Assembly (NCBI GenBank): GCA_036567945.1
Contig: DATCTM010000049.1
Location: 7,909 to 71,908 of the forward strand
Direction of reading: 5' to 3'
Source: BRH-c54 sp036567945
GTDB lineage: Bacteria; Bacteroidota; Bacteroidia; Flavobacteriales_E; Vicingaceae
Length of the DNA: 64,000 bases
Under the pieces are notes generated by a model. That model saw only the letters and a list, made by a program, of their open reading frames with translations. It did no database searches and was not told the origin of the DNA. Position numbers and translations under genes: made by a program. Shown one piece after another: positions 42,158-51,379 of this stretch (position 1 is the stretch's first letter; each line of letters starts with the position of its first letter).

Positions 42158-42868
42158 TTATTCAAAAACATTTGCTACTCTTGTTAAACCGGGAATATTA
42201 AGTAATTTAATATTCCTACCTTCAACAGCAATAAGCTTGTCTTTTTTAAATTCTGAAAGCAATCTGATAACCGACTCTGTGGCTGTTCCAACAATATTCG
42301 CTAATTCTTCTCTTGATAATTTTACTTGAATATTTTTTTCTTCATCTAACTCAAAAGTATCTTTAAGAATTAAAAGCGTTTCAGCTAATCTTTCTCTAAC
42401 GGGTTTTTGAGCTAAATCAGTAATAATTTTTGCCGCCTCCCCTAACTCATGACTCAACATTTTTAAAAACTTAAAATTAAAGTTAGGGTTTTGAGCTATC
42501 ATAGAAAAAATCTGATCTCTAGGTATAAAACAAATAGTAGTATCATCCTCAATTGCAGAAGCAGAAGCAGACAATGGTTCTTCGCTTAATAAAGCTCTAT
42601 AACCAATAACATCTCCAGATTTAGCAAATCGAATTATTTGTTCTTTTCCTTCCGAACCTATCTGAAAAAGCTTTACCTTCCCTTTATTAATACAGTAAAT
42701 TCCATTTGTTCTATTTCCTTCGTGAAAAACTACTTGTCCTTTATTATAAAAATTACACCCTTTACTGTTGTCAATTTCTTCAACTTGTTCATTATTTAAA
42801 GCACAAAAAACAGACATATGCTTAGAGCCACATGTTTGACATCTCGGGTATTCTTTTTGATTTTTCAT
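42158..42868 (-). CDS. Crp/Fnr family transcriptional regulator with N-terminal cysteines
   Basis: 236 residues. Cyclic-nucleotide-binding-type sensor domain (about 25-145; GQVVFHEGNRTNGIYCINKGKVKLFQ, then GDVIGYRALLSEEP), a dimerisation helix, and a winged helix-turn-helix (about 160-225; VKLSREELANIVGTATESVIRLLSEFKKDKLIAVEGRNIKLL). The N terminus has Cys10, Cys13, Cys22 and Cys38, a C-x2-C-x8-C-x15-C pattern reminiscent of FNR (iron-sulfur oxygen sensing), although the spacing differs from E. coli FNR. An oxygen or redox sensor is likely, but not proven. Its -7 element is at 42892-42899. Confidence 0.9.
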   Translation of the reverse strand: MKNQKEYPRCQTCGSKHMSVFCALNNEQVEEIDNSKGCNFYNKGQVVFHEGNRTNGIYCINKGKVKLFQIGSEGKEQIIRFAKSGDVIGYRALLSEEPLSASASAIEDDTTICFIPRDQIFSMIAQNPNFNFKFLKMLSHELGEAAKIITDLAQKPVRERLAETLLILKDTFELDEEKNIQVKLSREELANIVGTATESVIRLLSEFKKDKLIAVEGRNIKLLNIPGLTRVANVFE

Positions 42869-42891
42869 TTAAAAACGTACTAAAATTTTTA

Positions 42892-42899
42892 CAAAGATA
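42892..42899 (-). promoter_or_regulatory. -7 promoter element for the Crp/Fnr gene
   Basis: Minus-strand TATCTTTG, a perfect TAnnTTTG match, 24 bases before the start codon. Confidence 0.4.
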
Positions 42900-43056
42900 A
42901 AAAATTAGCTGATGAATGTCATATTTTATCTTAAAGAAAATTTTATAAGTGTTTCTAATTCGACAAAAAAATTATTTAATCAACAATACCATTCTTACTT
43001 CTAACATTTTTTACTACCTTAGTCAATAATTCTATTAACCAAACCATTTCTAACCT

Positions 43057-43248
43057 ATGAAGACCGGTACTGTAAAATTTTTCAATCAGCTTAAAGGCTT
43101 TGGCTTTATAAAAGACAATGAAACAGGTGAGGAATATTTTGTTCATGAAAAAGGACTACTTGAAAAAATTGTTGATGATGATATAGTAATCTTTGAATTA
43201 AGAGAAGGAAAAAAAGGTCTAAACGCCTTTAATGTGAAGAAAAAGTAA
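43057..43248 (+). CDS. Cold-shock domain protein
   Basis: 63 residues, a single cold-shock (CspA-like) OB fold. The RNP1-type KGFGFI (about 13-18) and the RNP2-type YFVHEKGL (about 27-34) are present, the latter with Tyr in place of the usual Val and the common VFFH replaced. GTVKFFNQLKGFGFIKD begins it. It binds single-stranded RNA or DNA, acting as an RNA chaperone. Single small gene between the Crp/Fnr gene and ettA; ettA starts 67 bases later and may be co-transcribed. Confidence 0.92.
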   Translation: MKTGTVKFFNQLKGFGFIKDNETGEEYFVHEKGLLEKIVDDDIVIFELREGKKGLNAFNVKKK

Positions 43249-43315
43249 GTAACCAAAATTGAACAACATTAACGCAAAATAATGATATTTGCACAATAAA
43301 ATTTATTTATAAATT

Positions 43316-45001
43316 ATGAGTGATGATAAAAAAGTAATCTTTTCGATGAATAAGGTTGGAAAGACACTTCCAAATGGAAAAGTTATATTAAAAGACATTT
43401 ATTTATCTTTTTTTTATGGAGCCAAAATAGGAATTATTGGTCTTAATGGTTCTGGAAAATCTACTGTAATGAAAATTATTGCAGGAGTAGAAAAATCTTA
43501 TCAAGGAGATGTTACATTTTCTCCTGGTTATACGGTTGGATATTTAGAGCAAGAACCTCAATTAGATGAAACAAAAACGGTAAAAGAAATAGTTCAAGAA
43601 GGAGCTCAAGAAACTATTGATGTGCTTAATGAATATGAATTGGTAAATAATAGCTTTGGCGATCCAGAAGTATATGAAAATCCTGAAAAAATGGAAGCTG
43701 CAATGAAAAGACAAGCAGAACTTCAGGATAAAATTGATGCTCTTAATGCTTGGGAGCTTGATGCTAAACTTGCTAGAGCAATGGATGCATTAAACTGTCC
43801 ACCTGAAGATGCTTCAATAGCCAATCTTTCAGGAGGTGAAAAAAGAAGAGTAGCTCTTTGCAGATTACTACTTAAACAACCGGATATATTATTATTAGAT
43901 GAGCCTACCAACCACTTAGATACTGAAAGTGTTTATTGGTTAGAACAACATCTACAACAATATCCGGGGACGGTTATAGCCATTACCCACGATAGATATT
44001 TCTTAGATAATGTTGCCGGTTGGATTTTAGAATTAGACAGAGGCCATGGTATTCCTTGGAAAGGAAATTACTCTTCTTGGTTAGAACAAAAATCTAACAG
44101 ATTGGCTCAGGAAGAAAAAACCGAAAGTAAAAGAAGAAAAACTCTTGAACGTGAGTTGGAGTGGACAAGAATGAATGCAAAAGGAAGACAAACAAAGTCG
44201 AAGGCTAGGTTAAGTAACTACGATAAATTATTAAGTGAAGGAACCTCAGAAAAAGAAGCTAAACTGGAACTTTTTATTCCTAACGGACCACGTTTAGGTA
44301 ATGAAGTTATTGAAGCTATCAACATCTCAAAATCTTTTGGCGATAATATCTTATATGAAAATCTTTCTTTTAAATTACCTCCTGCAAGTATTGTTGGTAT
44401 TATTGGTCCGAATGGAGCTGGTAAGACGACATTATTTAGATTAATAATGGGAGAAGAACAACCTGATACAGGAGAATTTAAAGTTGGAGATACCGTAAAA
44501 ATCGGTTATGTTGACCAATCTCACAAAGACTTAATAGACGACAAAACTATTTTTGAAGTGTTTTCTGGCGGAACAGAAATGATGGAGTTTGGAGGGAAAA
44601 CTATTAACTCTAGGGCTTATTTATCTCGTTTTAACTTTGCAGGTTCTGATCAAAACAAAAAAGTTGGTAATCTTTCAGGAGGAGAAAGAAACAGACTTCA
44701 CTTAGCTATGGCAATTAAAGAAGAAGCGAACGTTTTGTTATTGGATGAACCTACAAATGATTTAGATGTAAATGCCATAAGAGCCTTAGAAGAAGGTATA
44801 GAAAACTTTGGAGGTTCAGCAGTAATTATTTCTCACGACAGATGGTTTTTAGATAGAGTTTGTACACATATTTTAGCTTTTGAAGGAAATGCCCAAGTAT
44901 ATTTCTTTGAAGGTTCTTACTCTGATTATGAAGAAAACAGAAGAAAACGTTTAGGAAATGAACCTCAACGATTTAAATATAAAAAGCTTGTGAAATCTTG
45001 A
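43316..45001 (+). CDS. ettA: Energy-dependent translational throttle protein EttA (ABC-F)
   Basis: ABC-F ATPase that binds the ribosomal E site and gates early elongation according to energy state. 561 residues. Two ABC domains: first Walker A GLNGSGKST (about 43-51), signature LSGGEKRRVALCRLL, Walker B LLLDEPTNHLD; second Walker A GPNGAGKTT, signature LSGGERNRLHLAMAI, Walker B LLLDEPTNDLD. Between them is the P-site tRNA interaction motif region (EKTESKRRKTLERELEWTRMNAKGRQTKSKARL), and the N terminus MNKVGKTLPNGKVILKDIYLSF is EttA-like. No transmembrane segments. Confidence 0.95.
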   Translation: MSDDKKVIFSMNKVGKTLPNGKVILKDIYLSFFYGAKIGIIGLNGSGKSTVMKIIAGVEKSYQGDVTFSPGYTVGYLEQEPQLDETKTVKEIVQEGAQETIDVLNEYELVNNSFGDPEVYENPEKMEAAMKRQAELQDKIDALNAWELDAKLARAMDALNCPPEDASIANLSGGEKRRVALCRLLLKQPDILLLDEPTNHLDTESVYWLEQHLQQYPGTVIAITHDRYFLDNVAGWILELDRGHGIPWKGNYSSWLEQKSNRLAQEEKTESKRRKTLERELEWTRMNAKGRQTKSKARLSNYDKLLSEGTSEKEAKLELFIPNGPRLGNEVIEAINISKSFGDNILYENLSFKLPPASIVGIIGPNGAGKTTLFRLIMGEEQPDTGEFKVGDTVKIGYVDQSHKDLIDDKTIFEVFSGGTEMMEFGGKTINSRAYLSRFNFAGSDQNKKVGNLSGGERNRLHLAMAIKEEANVLLLDEPTNDLDVNAIRALEEGIENFGGSAVIISHDRWFLDRVCTHILAFEGNAQVYFFEGSYSDYEENRRKRLGNEPQRFKYKKLVKS

Positions 45002-45065
45002 TGATTTGCAACTAAATAACTAATTTTAGAGTCTATAAATTTAGTATTTAGTCAACTTAATTATC

Positions 45066-47429
45066 ATGACAAAAAAAATATTATTTAGTGTCTTTTTATA
45101 TTTTACAGCTATAAATATCAATGCTCAACTAGTTGTAAACACAGGCACTATGACCCCCACCCAATATGTTCAAAATGTATTAGTTGGAGCAGGTGTTACT
45201 ATTTCTAATGTTACTTTTACAGGTACATCTACTCAAATTGGAGATTTTGATGCTACAAATACATTAATTGGAATTCCTGATGGTTTAATTTTAGCATCTG
45301 GTACCGTTACCACAGCTATTGGACCTAACAATAGCGGAAGCGCAGGTACAGACATGTTTGGTAATGGGGATCCTGATTTAACAACAATTGCCGGGATAAC
45401 TACATTTGATGCAGCTGTGTTGGAATTCGATTTTATTCCTATAGGAGACAGTATTAAATTTAATTATGTCTTTGGTTCAGAAGAATACTTAGAATTTGTA
45501 AACTCAGGAGTAAATGATGCATTTGGTTTCTTTCTAAGCGGTCCTGGAATTACAGGACCTTATACTAATTCGGCAGTAAATTTAGCTCTTATTCCAAACT
45601 CAACTACTCCAGTTACTATTGACAATGTAAACAGCACAACAAATTCAGCTTATTACGTTGTAAACGGTACAGGAACAAATGCCCCGTATAATACTAATCC
45701 ACAATACATTCAATATGATGGTCATACCGTTGTGTTAACCGCCCAATCACAAGTTGTTTGTGGTCAAACTTATCATTTAAAAATTGCTATTGCAGATGCT
45801 GGTGATGGGGTTTGGGATTCCGGAGTATTTTTAGAAGGAGGAAGTCTAACTTCTACTGGTGTAGATATTAATATCGTTACCGCAACAGGTGATTCTACTA
45901 TTATTGAAGGTTGTGCTGATGCAAATATCTGTTTTACAAGAATTGATACTACAGGAACTGACACAGTTCCATTATTTATGACAGGTGCAGCAACAAATGG
46001 TGTTGATTACAATATGTTACCCGATACCATTTATTTTCAACCTGGACAAAATTCTATTTGTTTTACCATAACACCAGTAGCTGATGGTCTTAATGAGGGA
46101 ATGGAGGATATCATTATAACAGCTCAAACTATTAATGTGTGTGGTGATACAGTACTAACCACAGGGTCAATATTTATAGTTGATGCTCCTAATATAAATA
46201 TCACCACTACAGACCTTACATTAAATTGTCCTACAAGTGGTCTCACAATAAACTCATCAGCTTCAGGAGGACTTGCTCCTTATGATTATACGTGGGTAAA
46301 TATGAATGGAGACACTCTAGGAAGCTCTCAAAATTTAAACACACCAGTTAATCAAACAGATACATTTATTGTAATTGTTACCGATAGTTGTAATTTAACC
46401 ACCGCTTACGATACTGTTGTAATTACTGTAGCTACAACACCTATGACAATTTCTGCCGGAAATGATATTACACTAACCTGTCCTGGACAAAGTGTTACTT
46501 TAATTAGTACTGTTAATGGTGGTAGTCCTGGATATACTTTTAATTGGACCCCTGGTAATGTTAATACTCCTAATTATACTATTCCAGCTGTAAATCAAAC
46601 TACTACTTATATATTACAAGTAACAGATGCTTGTAATACCTCAGCGTATGATACCATTACTGTTTTTGTTAACTACACTCCTTTACAAGTTACAGCCAAC
46701 TCAGGTGACAGTGTGTTGAACTGTGTAGGAAATGACCACTTTATTGACATATATACTGTAGCTACTAATGGAACTGCACCATATACTTTTGCTTGGAGTA
46801 ATTCTAGTAGTGATAGTGTCGTTAATGTTAACATAACCACTCCAACAACTTATTATGTTACCGTTACTGATGCATGTAACTTTAGTGTAACTGATACCAT
46901 AAACTTCACATTTGCTCCTTACACACCAATGAGTATTACAATTTTAGGTGACGATAGTATATGTATAGGATCAATAATGACACTTACAGCAACTGTAAAC
47001 AATGGACTCCCTTCATATTCTTACTACTGGAGTGATGGAATTTCTTTTTCAGGGAATGGCAACCCAATCGATTATTCTACATTAAATGGAGGAACACAAA
47101 TAATCACCTTATCTGTTACAGACCAGTGTAATGTTACGGAACAAACTACACACACAATTGAAGCCATAGCTTGTGAAATTACTATTCCTAATATATTTAC
47201 CCCAAATGGTGATGGTAGTAATGACTATTTAGTATTTGAAAACCTACAATACTTCCCTACTAATAGACTAGTCGTTTTTAATAGGTGGGGAAAGAAGGTT
47301 TATGAAAAAACAGGGTATCAAAATGATTGGAATGGAGATGGTCATAGTGACGGTACTTATTTCTTCATATTAGAATTAAATGACTTTGCAAATACAATAC
47401 ACAAAGGAACAATCACTATTTTAAGATAA
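45066..47429 (+). CDS. T9SS type-B surface protein with choice-of-anchor L domain
   Basis: 787 residues. Signal peptide (about 1-20, ending NINAQ). A choice-of-anchor L domain follows (about 25-260; IPDGLILASGTVTTAIGPNNSG, ATFDAAVLEFDFIPIGD-like segment, FNYVFGSEEYLEFVNSG). A Calx-beta-like region (about 265-370) and four to five Ig/PKD-like repeats come next (for example LNCPTSGLTINSSASGG, LTCPGQSVTLISTVNGG). The last about 85 residues are the gliding-motility-type sorting domain (IPNIFTPNGDGSNDYLVF, FNRWGKKVYEKTGYQNDW). Exported by T9SS. Likely adhesive or surface-exposed. A second gene with a near-identical tail follows. Confidence 0.92.
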   Translation: MTKKILFSVFLYFTAININAQLVVNTGTMTPTQYVQNVLVGAGVTISNVTFTGTSTQIGDFDATNTLIGIPDGLILASGTVTTAIGPNNSGSAGTDMFGNGDPDLTTIAGITTFDAAVLEFDFIPIGDSIKFNYVFGSEEYLEFVNSGVNDAFGFFLSGPGITGPYTNSAVNLALIPNSTTPVTIDNVNSTTNSAYYVVNGTGTNAPYNTNPQYIQYDGHTVVLTAQSQVVCGQTYHLKIAIADAGDGVWDSGVFLEGGSLTSTGVDINIVTATGDSTIIEGCADANICFTRIDTTGTDTVPLFMTGAATNGVDYNMLPDTIYFQPGQNSICFTITPVADGLNEGMEDIIITAQTINVCGDTVLTTGSIFIVDAPNINITTTDLTLNCPTSGLTINSSASGGLAPYDYTWVNMNGDTLGSSQNLNTPVNQTDTFIVIVTDSCNLTTAYDTVVITVATTPMTISAGNDITLTCPGQSVTLISTVNGGSPGYTFNWTPGNVNTPNYTIPAVNQTTTYILQVTDACNTSAYDTITVFVNYTPLQVTANSGDSVLNCVGNDHFIDIYTVATNGTAPYTFAWSNSSSDSVVNVNITTPTTYYVTVTDACNFSVTDTINFTFAPYTPMSITILGDDSICIGSIMTLTATVNNGLPSYSYYWSDGISFSGNGNPIDYSTLNGGTQIITLSVTDQCNVTEQTTHTIEAIACEITIPNIFTPNGDGSNDYLVFENLQYFPTNRLVVFNRWGKKVYEKTGYQNDWNGDGHSDGTYFFILELNDFANTIHKGTITILR
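47286..47429 (+). repeat. 3' repeat copy 1 (shared T9SS tail)
   Basis: The last 144 bases of the choice-of-anchor L gene, including the stop codon, match the last 144 bases of the next gene (50117-50260) with about seven differences by eye. Only two of them change the protein (Val/Ile and Gly/Ser). Confidence 0.9.
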
Positions 47430-47539
47430 AATAAACATTATTATTAAAAATTAGCCTACAACCACTTTACTCTATTCGAAGTCTTACTATTTAGATAATC
47501 TATTATAAATTTATATTTAAAAATTCACAAAATCAAATA

Positions 47540-50260
47540 ATGAAAAAACAAGTCATCTCTTATCTATTTTTAGTAATGGTTTCTTTACATGCATTTGCTC
47601 AAAATCAAAATATTCCTGCCATAGACAGTAAATCGTATGAAAAAATGAAACAAGAAGGAAAACTTCCTTTAAATACGGTTTTTAATCAGGCAGGATCTTT
47701 TACACCTTCATTAGAAGATATCAAAAAAGCTTTTTCTAAAAAAGGAGGAGGAGATAAAGATGGTCCAGAAACGACTTGTGGATGTTATGTTGCACCTGAT
47801 AATACTTATACATTGGCAATGGGTCCAAATGACGATGGAAGCACAGCTTTACTAAACATCCCTTTTAATTTCTGTCTTTATGGGACAAATTACACCAATT
47901 TATATATTAATAATAATGGAAACATTTCATTTGGAACTTCTTATGGTACATTTTCATCTTCTCCATTTCCTTCCTCTAGTTATGTAATGGTTGCTCCATT
48001 TTGGGGTGATGTTGACACTCGAGGAATTGGAACTGTAAAATATAAAATAACACCAACAGCCATGTATATTAATTGGGATAATGTAGGTTATTATAATTCA
48101 GCAACAGATAAAGTAAACACCTTTCAATTAATTATTACCGATGGTACCGACCCGGTTTTACCAAATGGAAACAATATAGCATTTTGCTATGGAGATATGC
48201 AATGGACAACTGGAGCAGCTTCTGGTGGTATTGGAGGTTTTGGTGGTACGCCAGCAACTGTAGGAGCAAACAAAGGAGATGGTGTTAATTTTATCCAATT
48301 AGGTCGTTTTGATCAACCAGGAGCTGCTTATGACGGTCCTTTTGGTGCAAATGACGGGGTTAGCTGGTTAGACAATCAATCGTTTTATTTTAATGTCTGT
48401 GGAACAACAAATACTCCTCCAATAGCTAACTTTATTCCTAATGTTGGTGGTAGTGGATGTGATTCAATTTCTATTTGTGGGTTAAATGACACCTTATTAA
48501 TAAATGCGATGTTTTTGTCTCCTGAAAACGGACAAACAACAACAATAAATATCAACTTTAATGGGTCTCCTGGCTTTACTACTTTAAATAATACACCTGG
48601 AAATCCCGCAACAGCTCTCATTCAAGTTATTTCTTCACCAGCAAATGCAGGAATGAATACCATAACTTTTACAGCAACAGATAATGGGACACCAGCTGGT
48701 GTAACAGTTGTTAATTATAATGTTTTTGTAGATACAAATGGACTTGCCAATTTTAACCCGGTTATTAATGGCAACTTAGAGTTTTGTGAAGGACAAAATA
48801 CAACATTGACCGTAAGCCCTACAACCTATGATAGTTATTTGTGGAATAATGGTTCTACTGGAAATTCAATAGTGGCAGATTCTACTGGACAATATTGGGT
48901 AACTGCTAATTGGAATGGTTGCTCAAAATCAGTAGTTGTTGATGTAGTTGAGCATCCTGCACCAGCTCCAGTAATACAAGGAGCTTTATTTACATGTACT
49001 TCAAATCCAACAACACTTTATATTGTTGATTCAACTGGATTATATACAAGTATTGTTTGGTCAAACTCAAGTACAAATGACTCTATTACTGTATTGAGTG
49101 GAACATATACTGTAACAGTAACGGATACCAATGGATGTGTTGGAACATCTCCTGCTGTAACAGTAGTAAATTCAACACCAACTGTTACAATTACTGGTGG
49201 AGCTTCTTTTTGTGCAGGAAATAATCACACTTTAACAGCAGCTCCTTCTATAACTTCAGGAGCAAGTTACTTATGGTCAAACGGAGGTACAAATGCTTCT
49301 ACAACAATTAACACTTCAGGCACATATTATGTTACTGTAAATTATAATAACGGTTGTTCAGCATCAGATACTATTCAAGTTACAGTTATTAATCCTGTAA
49401 CAAGTTCTCAAAATCCTTCTATTTGCCAAGGAGATAATTTTACTTTACCTGGTGGTCAAGTAGTAACCCAATCAGGAACTTATCTAGATACGCTTGTAGC
49501 TGCTTCTGGTTGTGATAGCATTATCACAACAAGCTTAACGGTGATTCCATTAGTAGATGCAACAATATCTTCAGTGGGTAATTTGTGTGAAAACAGTGCT
49601 ATAATAAATTTATCAGCAGCTACCAGTGGTGGAATTTGGAGCGGAAACGGTATTGTAAATGCAACCACAGGTGAGTTTAACCCAAGTCAAGCTGGAGTTG
49701 GAAGTCATCAAATTATTTATTCTGTTGGTACAATGTGTGGAAATGCAGACACCATAAATATAACAATTAATCCAGTCCCTGATTTTTCACTTGCTTCATT
49801 GGAGGATACATGCCTTTCTAGTAGAGGAACAATTATTAGTACCATCATTTCTGGAACTCCTGTATATACTTATTCATGGAGTAGAGGAGATAATAGTCAG
49901 CACCTAACAAATGTATTAGCAGGTAATTATTCCCTTGTTGTAACTGATGGAAATGGCTGTTCTAAATCTGAACATATTGTAGTTGGAAATATTGGTGACG
50001 TTTGTGCTGTAGTTATTCCAAACATAATTACTCCAAATGGTGATAACATGAATGATAATTTTGTTATTACAAACCTAGAGTTTTTTCCAAAAAACAATTT
50101 AGTTGTTTTTAACCGTTGGGGAAAGAAGATTTATGAAAAGACAGGGTATCAAAACGATTGGAATGGAGATAGTCATAGTGATGGTACTTATTTTTTCATA
50201 TTAGAATTAAATGACTTTGCAAATACGATACACAAAGGAACAATCACTATTTTAAGATAA
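47540..50260 (+). CDS. T9SS type-B surface protein with nidogen-like domain
   Basis: 906 residues. Signal peptide (about 1-20, ending LHAFAQ). After a linker (KKAFSKKGGGDKDG) comes a nidogen-like (NIDO) region (about 75-290; LNIPFNFCLYGTNYTNLYINNNGNISFG, MVAPFWGDVDTRGIGTVKYKI). A series of Ig/PKD-like and SprB-type repeats follow (for example YDSYLWNNGSTGNSIVADSTGQYWV, TITGGASFCAGNNHTLTAAP, CDSIITTSLTVIP). The sorting domain (last about 85 residues) begins IPNIITPNGDNMNDNF and ends KGTITILR. Secreted by T9SS to the surface; probably an adhesin-like protein. Ends just before a strong terminator. Confidence 0.92.
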   Translation: MKKQVISYLFLVMVSLHAFAQNQNIPAIDSKSYEKMKQEGKLPLNTVFNQAGSFTPSLEDIKKAFSKKGGGDKDGPETTCGCYVAPDNTYTLAMGPNDDGSTALLNIPFNFCLYGTNYTNLYINNNGNISFGTSYGTFSSSPFPSSSYVMVAPFWGDVDTRGIGTVKYKITPTAMYINWDNVGYYNSATDKVNTFQLIITDGTDPVLPNGNNIAFCYGDMQWTTGAASGGIGGFGGTPATVGANKGDGVNFIQLGRFDQPGAAYDGPFGANDGVSWLDNQSFYFNVCGTTNTPPIANFIPNVGGSGCDSISICGLNDTLLINAMFLSPENGQTTTININFNGSPGFTTLNNTPGNPATALIQVISSPANAGMNTITFTATDNGTPAGVTVVNYNVFVDTNGLANFNPVINGNLEFCEGQNTTLTVSPTTYDSYLWNNGSTGNSIVADSTGQYWVTANWNGCSKSVVVDVVEHPAPAPVIQGALFTCTSNPTTLYIVDSTGLYTSIVWSNSSTNDSITVLSGTYTVTVTDTNGCVGTSPAVTVVNSTPTVTITGGASFCAGNNHTLTAAPSITSGASYLWSNGGTNASTTINTSGTYYVTVNYNNGCSASDTIQVTVINPVTSSQNPSICQGDNFTLPGGQVVTQSGTYLDTLVAASGCDSIITTSLTVIPLVDATISSVGNLCENSAIINLSAATSGGIWSGNGIVNATTGEFNPSQAGVGSHQIIYSVGTMCGNADTINITINPVPDFSLASLEDTCLSSRGTIISTIISGTPVYTYSWSRGDNSQHLTNVLAGNYSLVVTDGNGCSKSEHIVVGNIGDVCAVVIPNIITPNGDNMNDNFVITNLEFFPKNNLVVFNRWGKKIYEKTGYQNDWNGDSHSDGTYFFILELNDFANTIHKGTITILR
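50117..50260 (+). repeat. 3' repeat copy 2 (shared T9SS tail)
   Basis: Partner of the repeat at 47286-47429. The 144-base copies, both ending at the TAA, are about 95% identical by eye, while the sequence just upstream diverges strongly. Confidence 0.9.
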
Positions 50261-50280
50261 TTAAAAGTGATTTTAAACTA

Positions 50281-50317
50281 AAAAGCCTGAAAAAACTGAT
50301 GTTTTTCAGGCTTTTTT
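50281..50317. terminator. Terminator between the T9SS gene and accA
   Basis: Inverted repeat AAAAGCCTGAAAAA / TTTTTCAGGCTTTT with a 6-7 base loop and flanking T-run, located between convergent genes, so it can serve both. Confidence 0.85.
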
Positions 50318-50332
50318 AATATAAAATCAAAC

Positions 50333-51295
50333 TTATTTCTCCTCTACAACAACTCCCATACTACAAAACTTGTTGATTCTTTTCTCTACTAATTTATCTT
50401 TATCCATTTCCACTAATTTAGGTAAGTGTTTAAGAATTTCTTTTTTAACAAGATCAAAAGCCTCTTCGGGTGCAGCATGAGCACCACCAATAGGTTCTTT
50501 TATAACACCATCAACTAACTTATTTTCTAACATGTCAGTAGAAGTTAATTTAAGTGCTGCTGCAGCTTGTTCTTTAAAATCCCAGCTTCTCCATAAAATA
50601 GAAGAACAAGATTCTGGAGAAATAACAGAATACCACGTATTTTCCATCATTAATACTTTATCTCCCACTCCAATTCCTAAAGCTCCACCGGAAGCACCTT
50701 CTCCAATAATAACCACTATAATTGGCACTTGTAATTGAGCCATTTCAAATAAATTTCTTGCTATGGCTTCTCCTTGACCTCTTTCTTCTGCTTCAAGACC
50801 TGGAAAAGCACCGGGAGTATCTACAAAACAAATTACAGGTTTATTAAATTTCTCTGCAAGCTTCATTAACCTTAATGCCTTTCTATAACCTTCAGGATTA
50901 GGCATACCAAAATTTCTATATTGTCTCATTTTGGTATTAATTCCTTTTTGCTGACCAATTAACATAACAGATTGCCCATCTATCATCCCAAAACCACCAA
51001 CCATTGCTTTATCATCCTTAACTGTTCTATCTCCATGTAATTCAAGAAAATTTCCAGCAGTAATATGTTTTATATAAGCTAAGGTGTACGGTCTTTCTGG
51101 GTGTCTTGAAACCTGAACTCTTTGCCAAGGTGTAAGGTTAGCATAAAGCTCTTTACGAGTATCTTTTATTTTCTTCTGAATCTCTTTAATAATTTTAGAT
51201 GTATCCACACCTTTCTCTTCTTGAAGCTTTAAGTGCTCTTCTAATTGTTCTTCTAAAATTTGTATTGGCTCTTCAAAATCTAAATATACCGGCAT
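50333..51295 (-). CDS. accA: Acetyl-CoA carboxylase carboxyltransferase subunit alpha
   Basis: Alpha subunit of the carboxyltransferase that moves CO2 from carboxybiotin to acetyl-CoA, first step of fatty-acid synthesis. 320 residues. Family marks are YLDFEEPIQILEEQLEEH at the N terminus, PWQRVQVSRHPERPYTLAYI, FLELHGDRTVKDDKAMVGG, GMPNPEGYRKALRLMKLAEKF, FVDTPGAFPGLEAEERGQGEAIARNL, GEGASGGALGIGVGDKVLMMEN and SPESCSSILWRSWDFKEQAA. accD is not in the window. Single gene, with a -7 match TAATTTTG at 51319-51326 on the minus strand. Confidence 0.97.
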   Translation of the reverse strand: MPVYLDFEEPIQILEEQLEEHLKLQEEKGVDTSKIIKEIQKKIKDTRKELYANLTPWQRVQVSRHPERPYTLAYIKHITAGNFLELHGDRTVKDDKAMVGGFGMIDGQSVMLIGQQKGINTKMRQYRNFGMPNPEGYRKALRLMKLAEKFNKPVICFVDTPGAFPGLEAEERGQGEAIARNLFEMAQLQVPIIVVIIGEGASGGALGIGVGDKVLMMENTWYSVISPESCSSILWRSWDFKEQAAAALKLTSTDMLENKLVDGVIKEPIGGAHAAPEEAFDLVKKEILKHLPKLVEMDKDKLVEKRINKFCSMGVVVEEK

Positions 51296-51379
51296 ATTAT
51301 TTTTTTTAAATTAAAATCCAAAATTACTAATTTATATTTTTCAATAACTTTAGTAAAGCAGATTAGTTCTCCATTAATA

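Noticed and set aside
45066..50260. Repetitive Ig-like segments that could look like direct DNA repeats or a CRISPR
   Set aside because: The similarity is at protein level and diverged; no regular short repeats with spacers are present.
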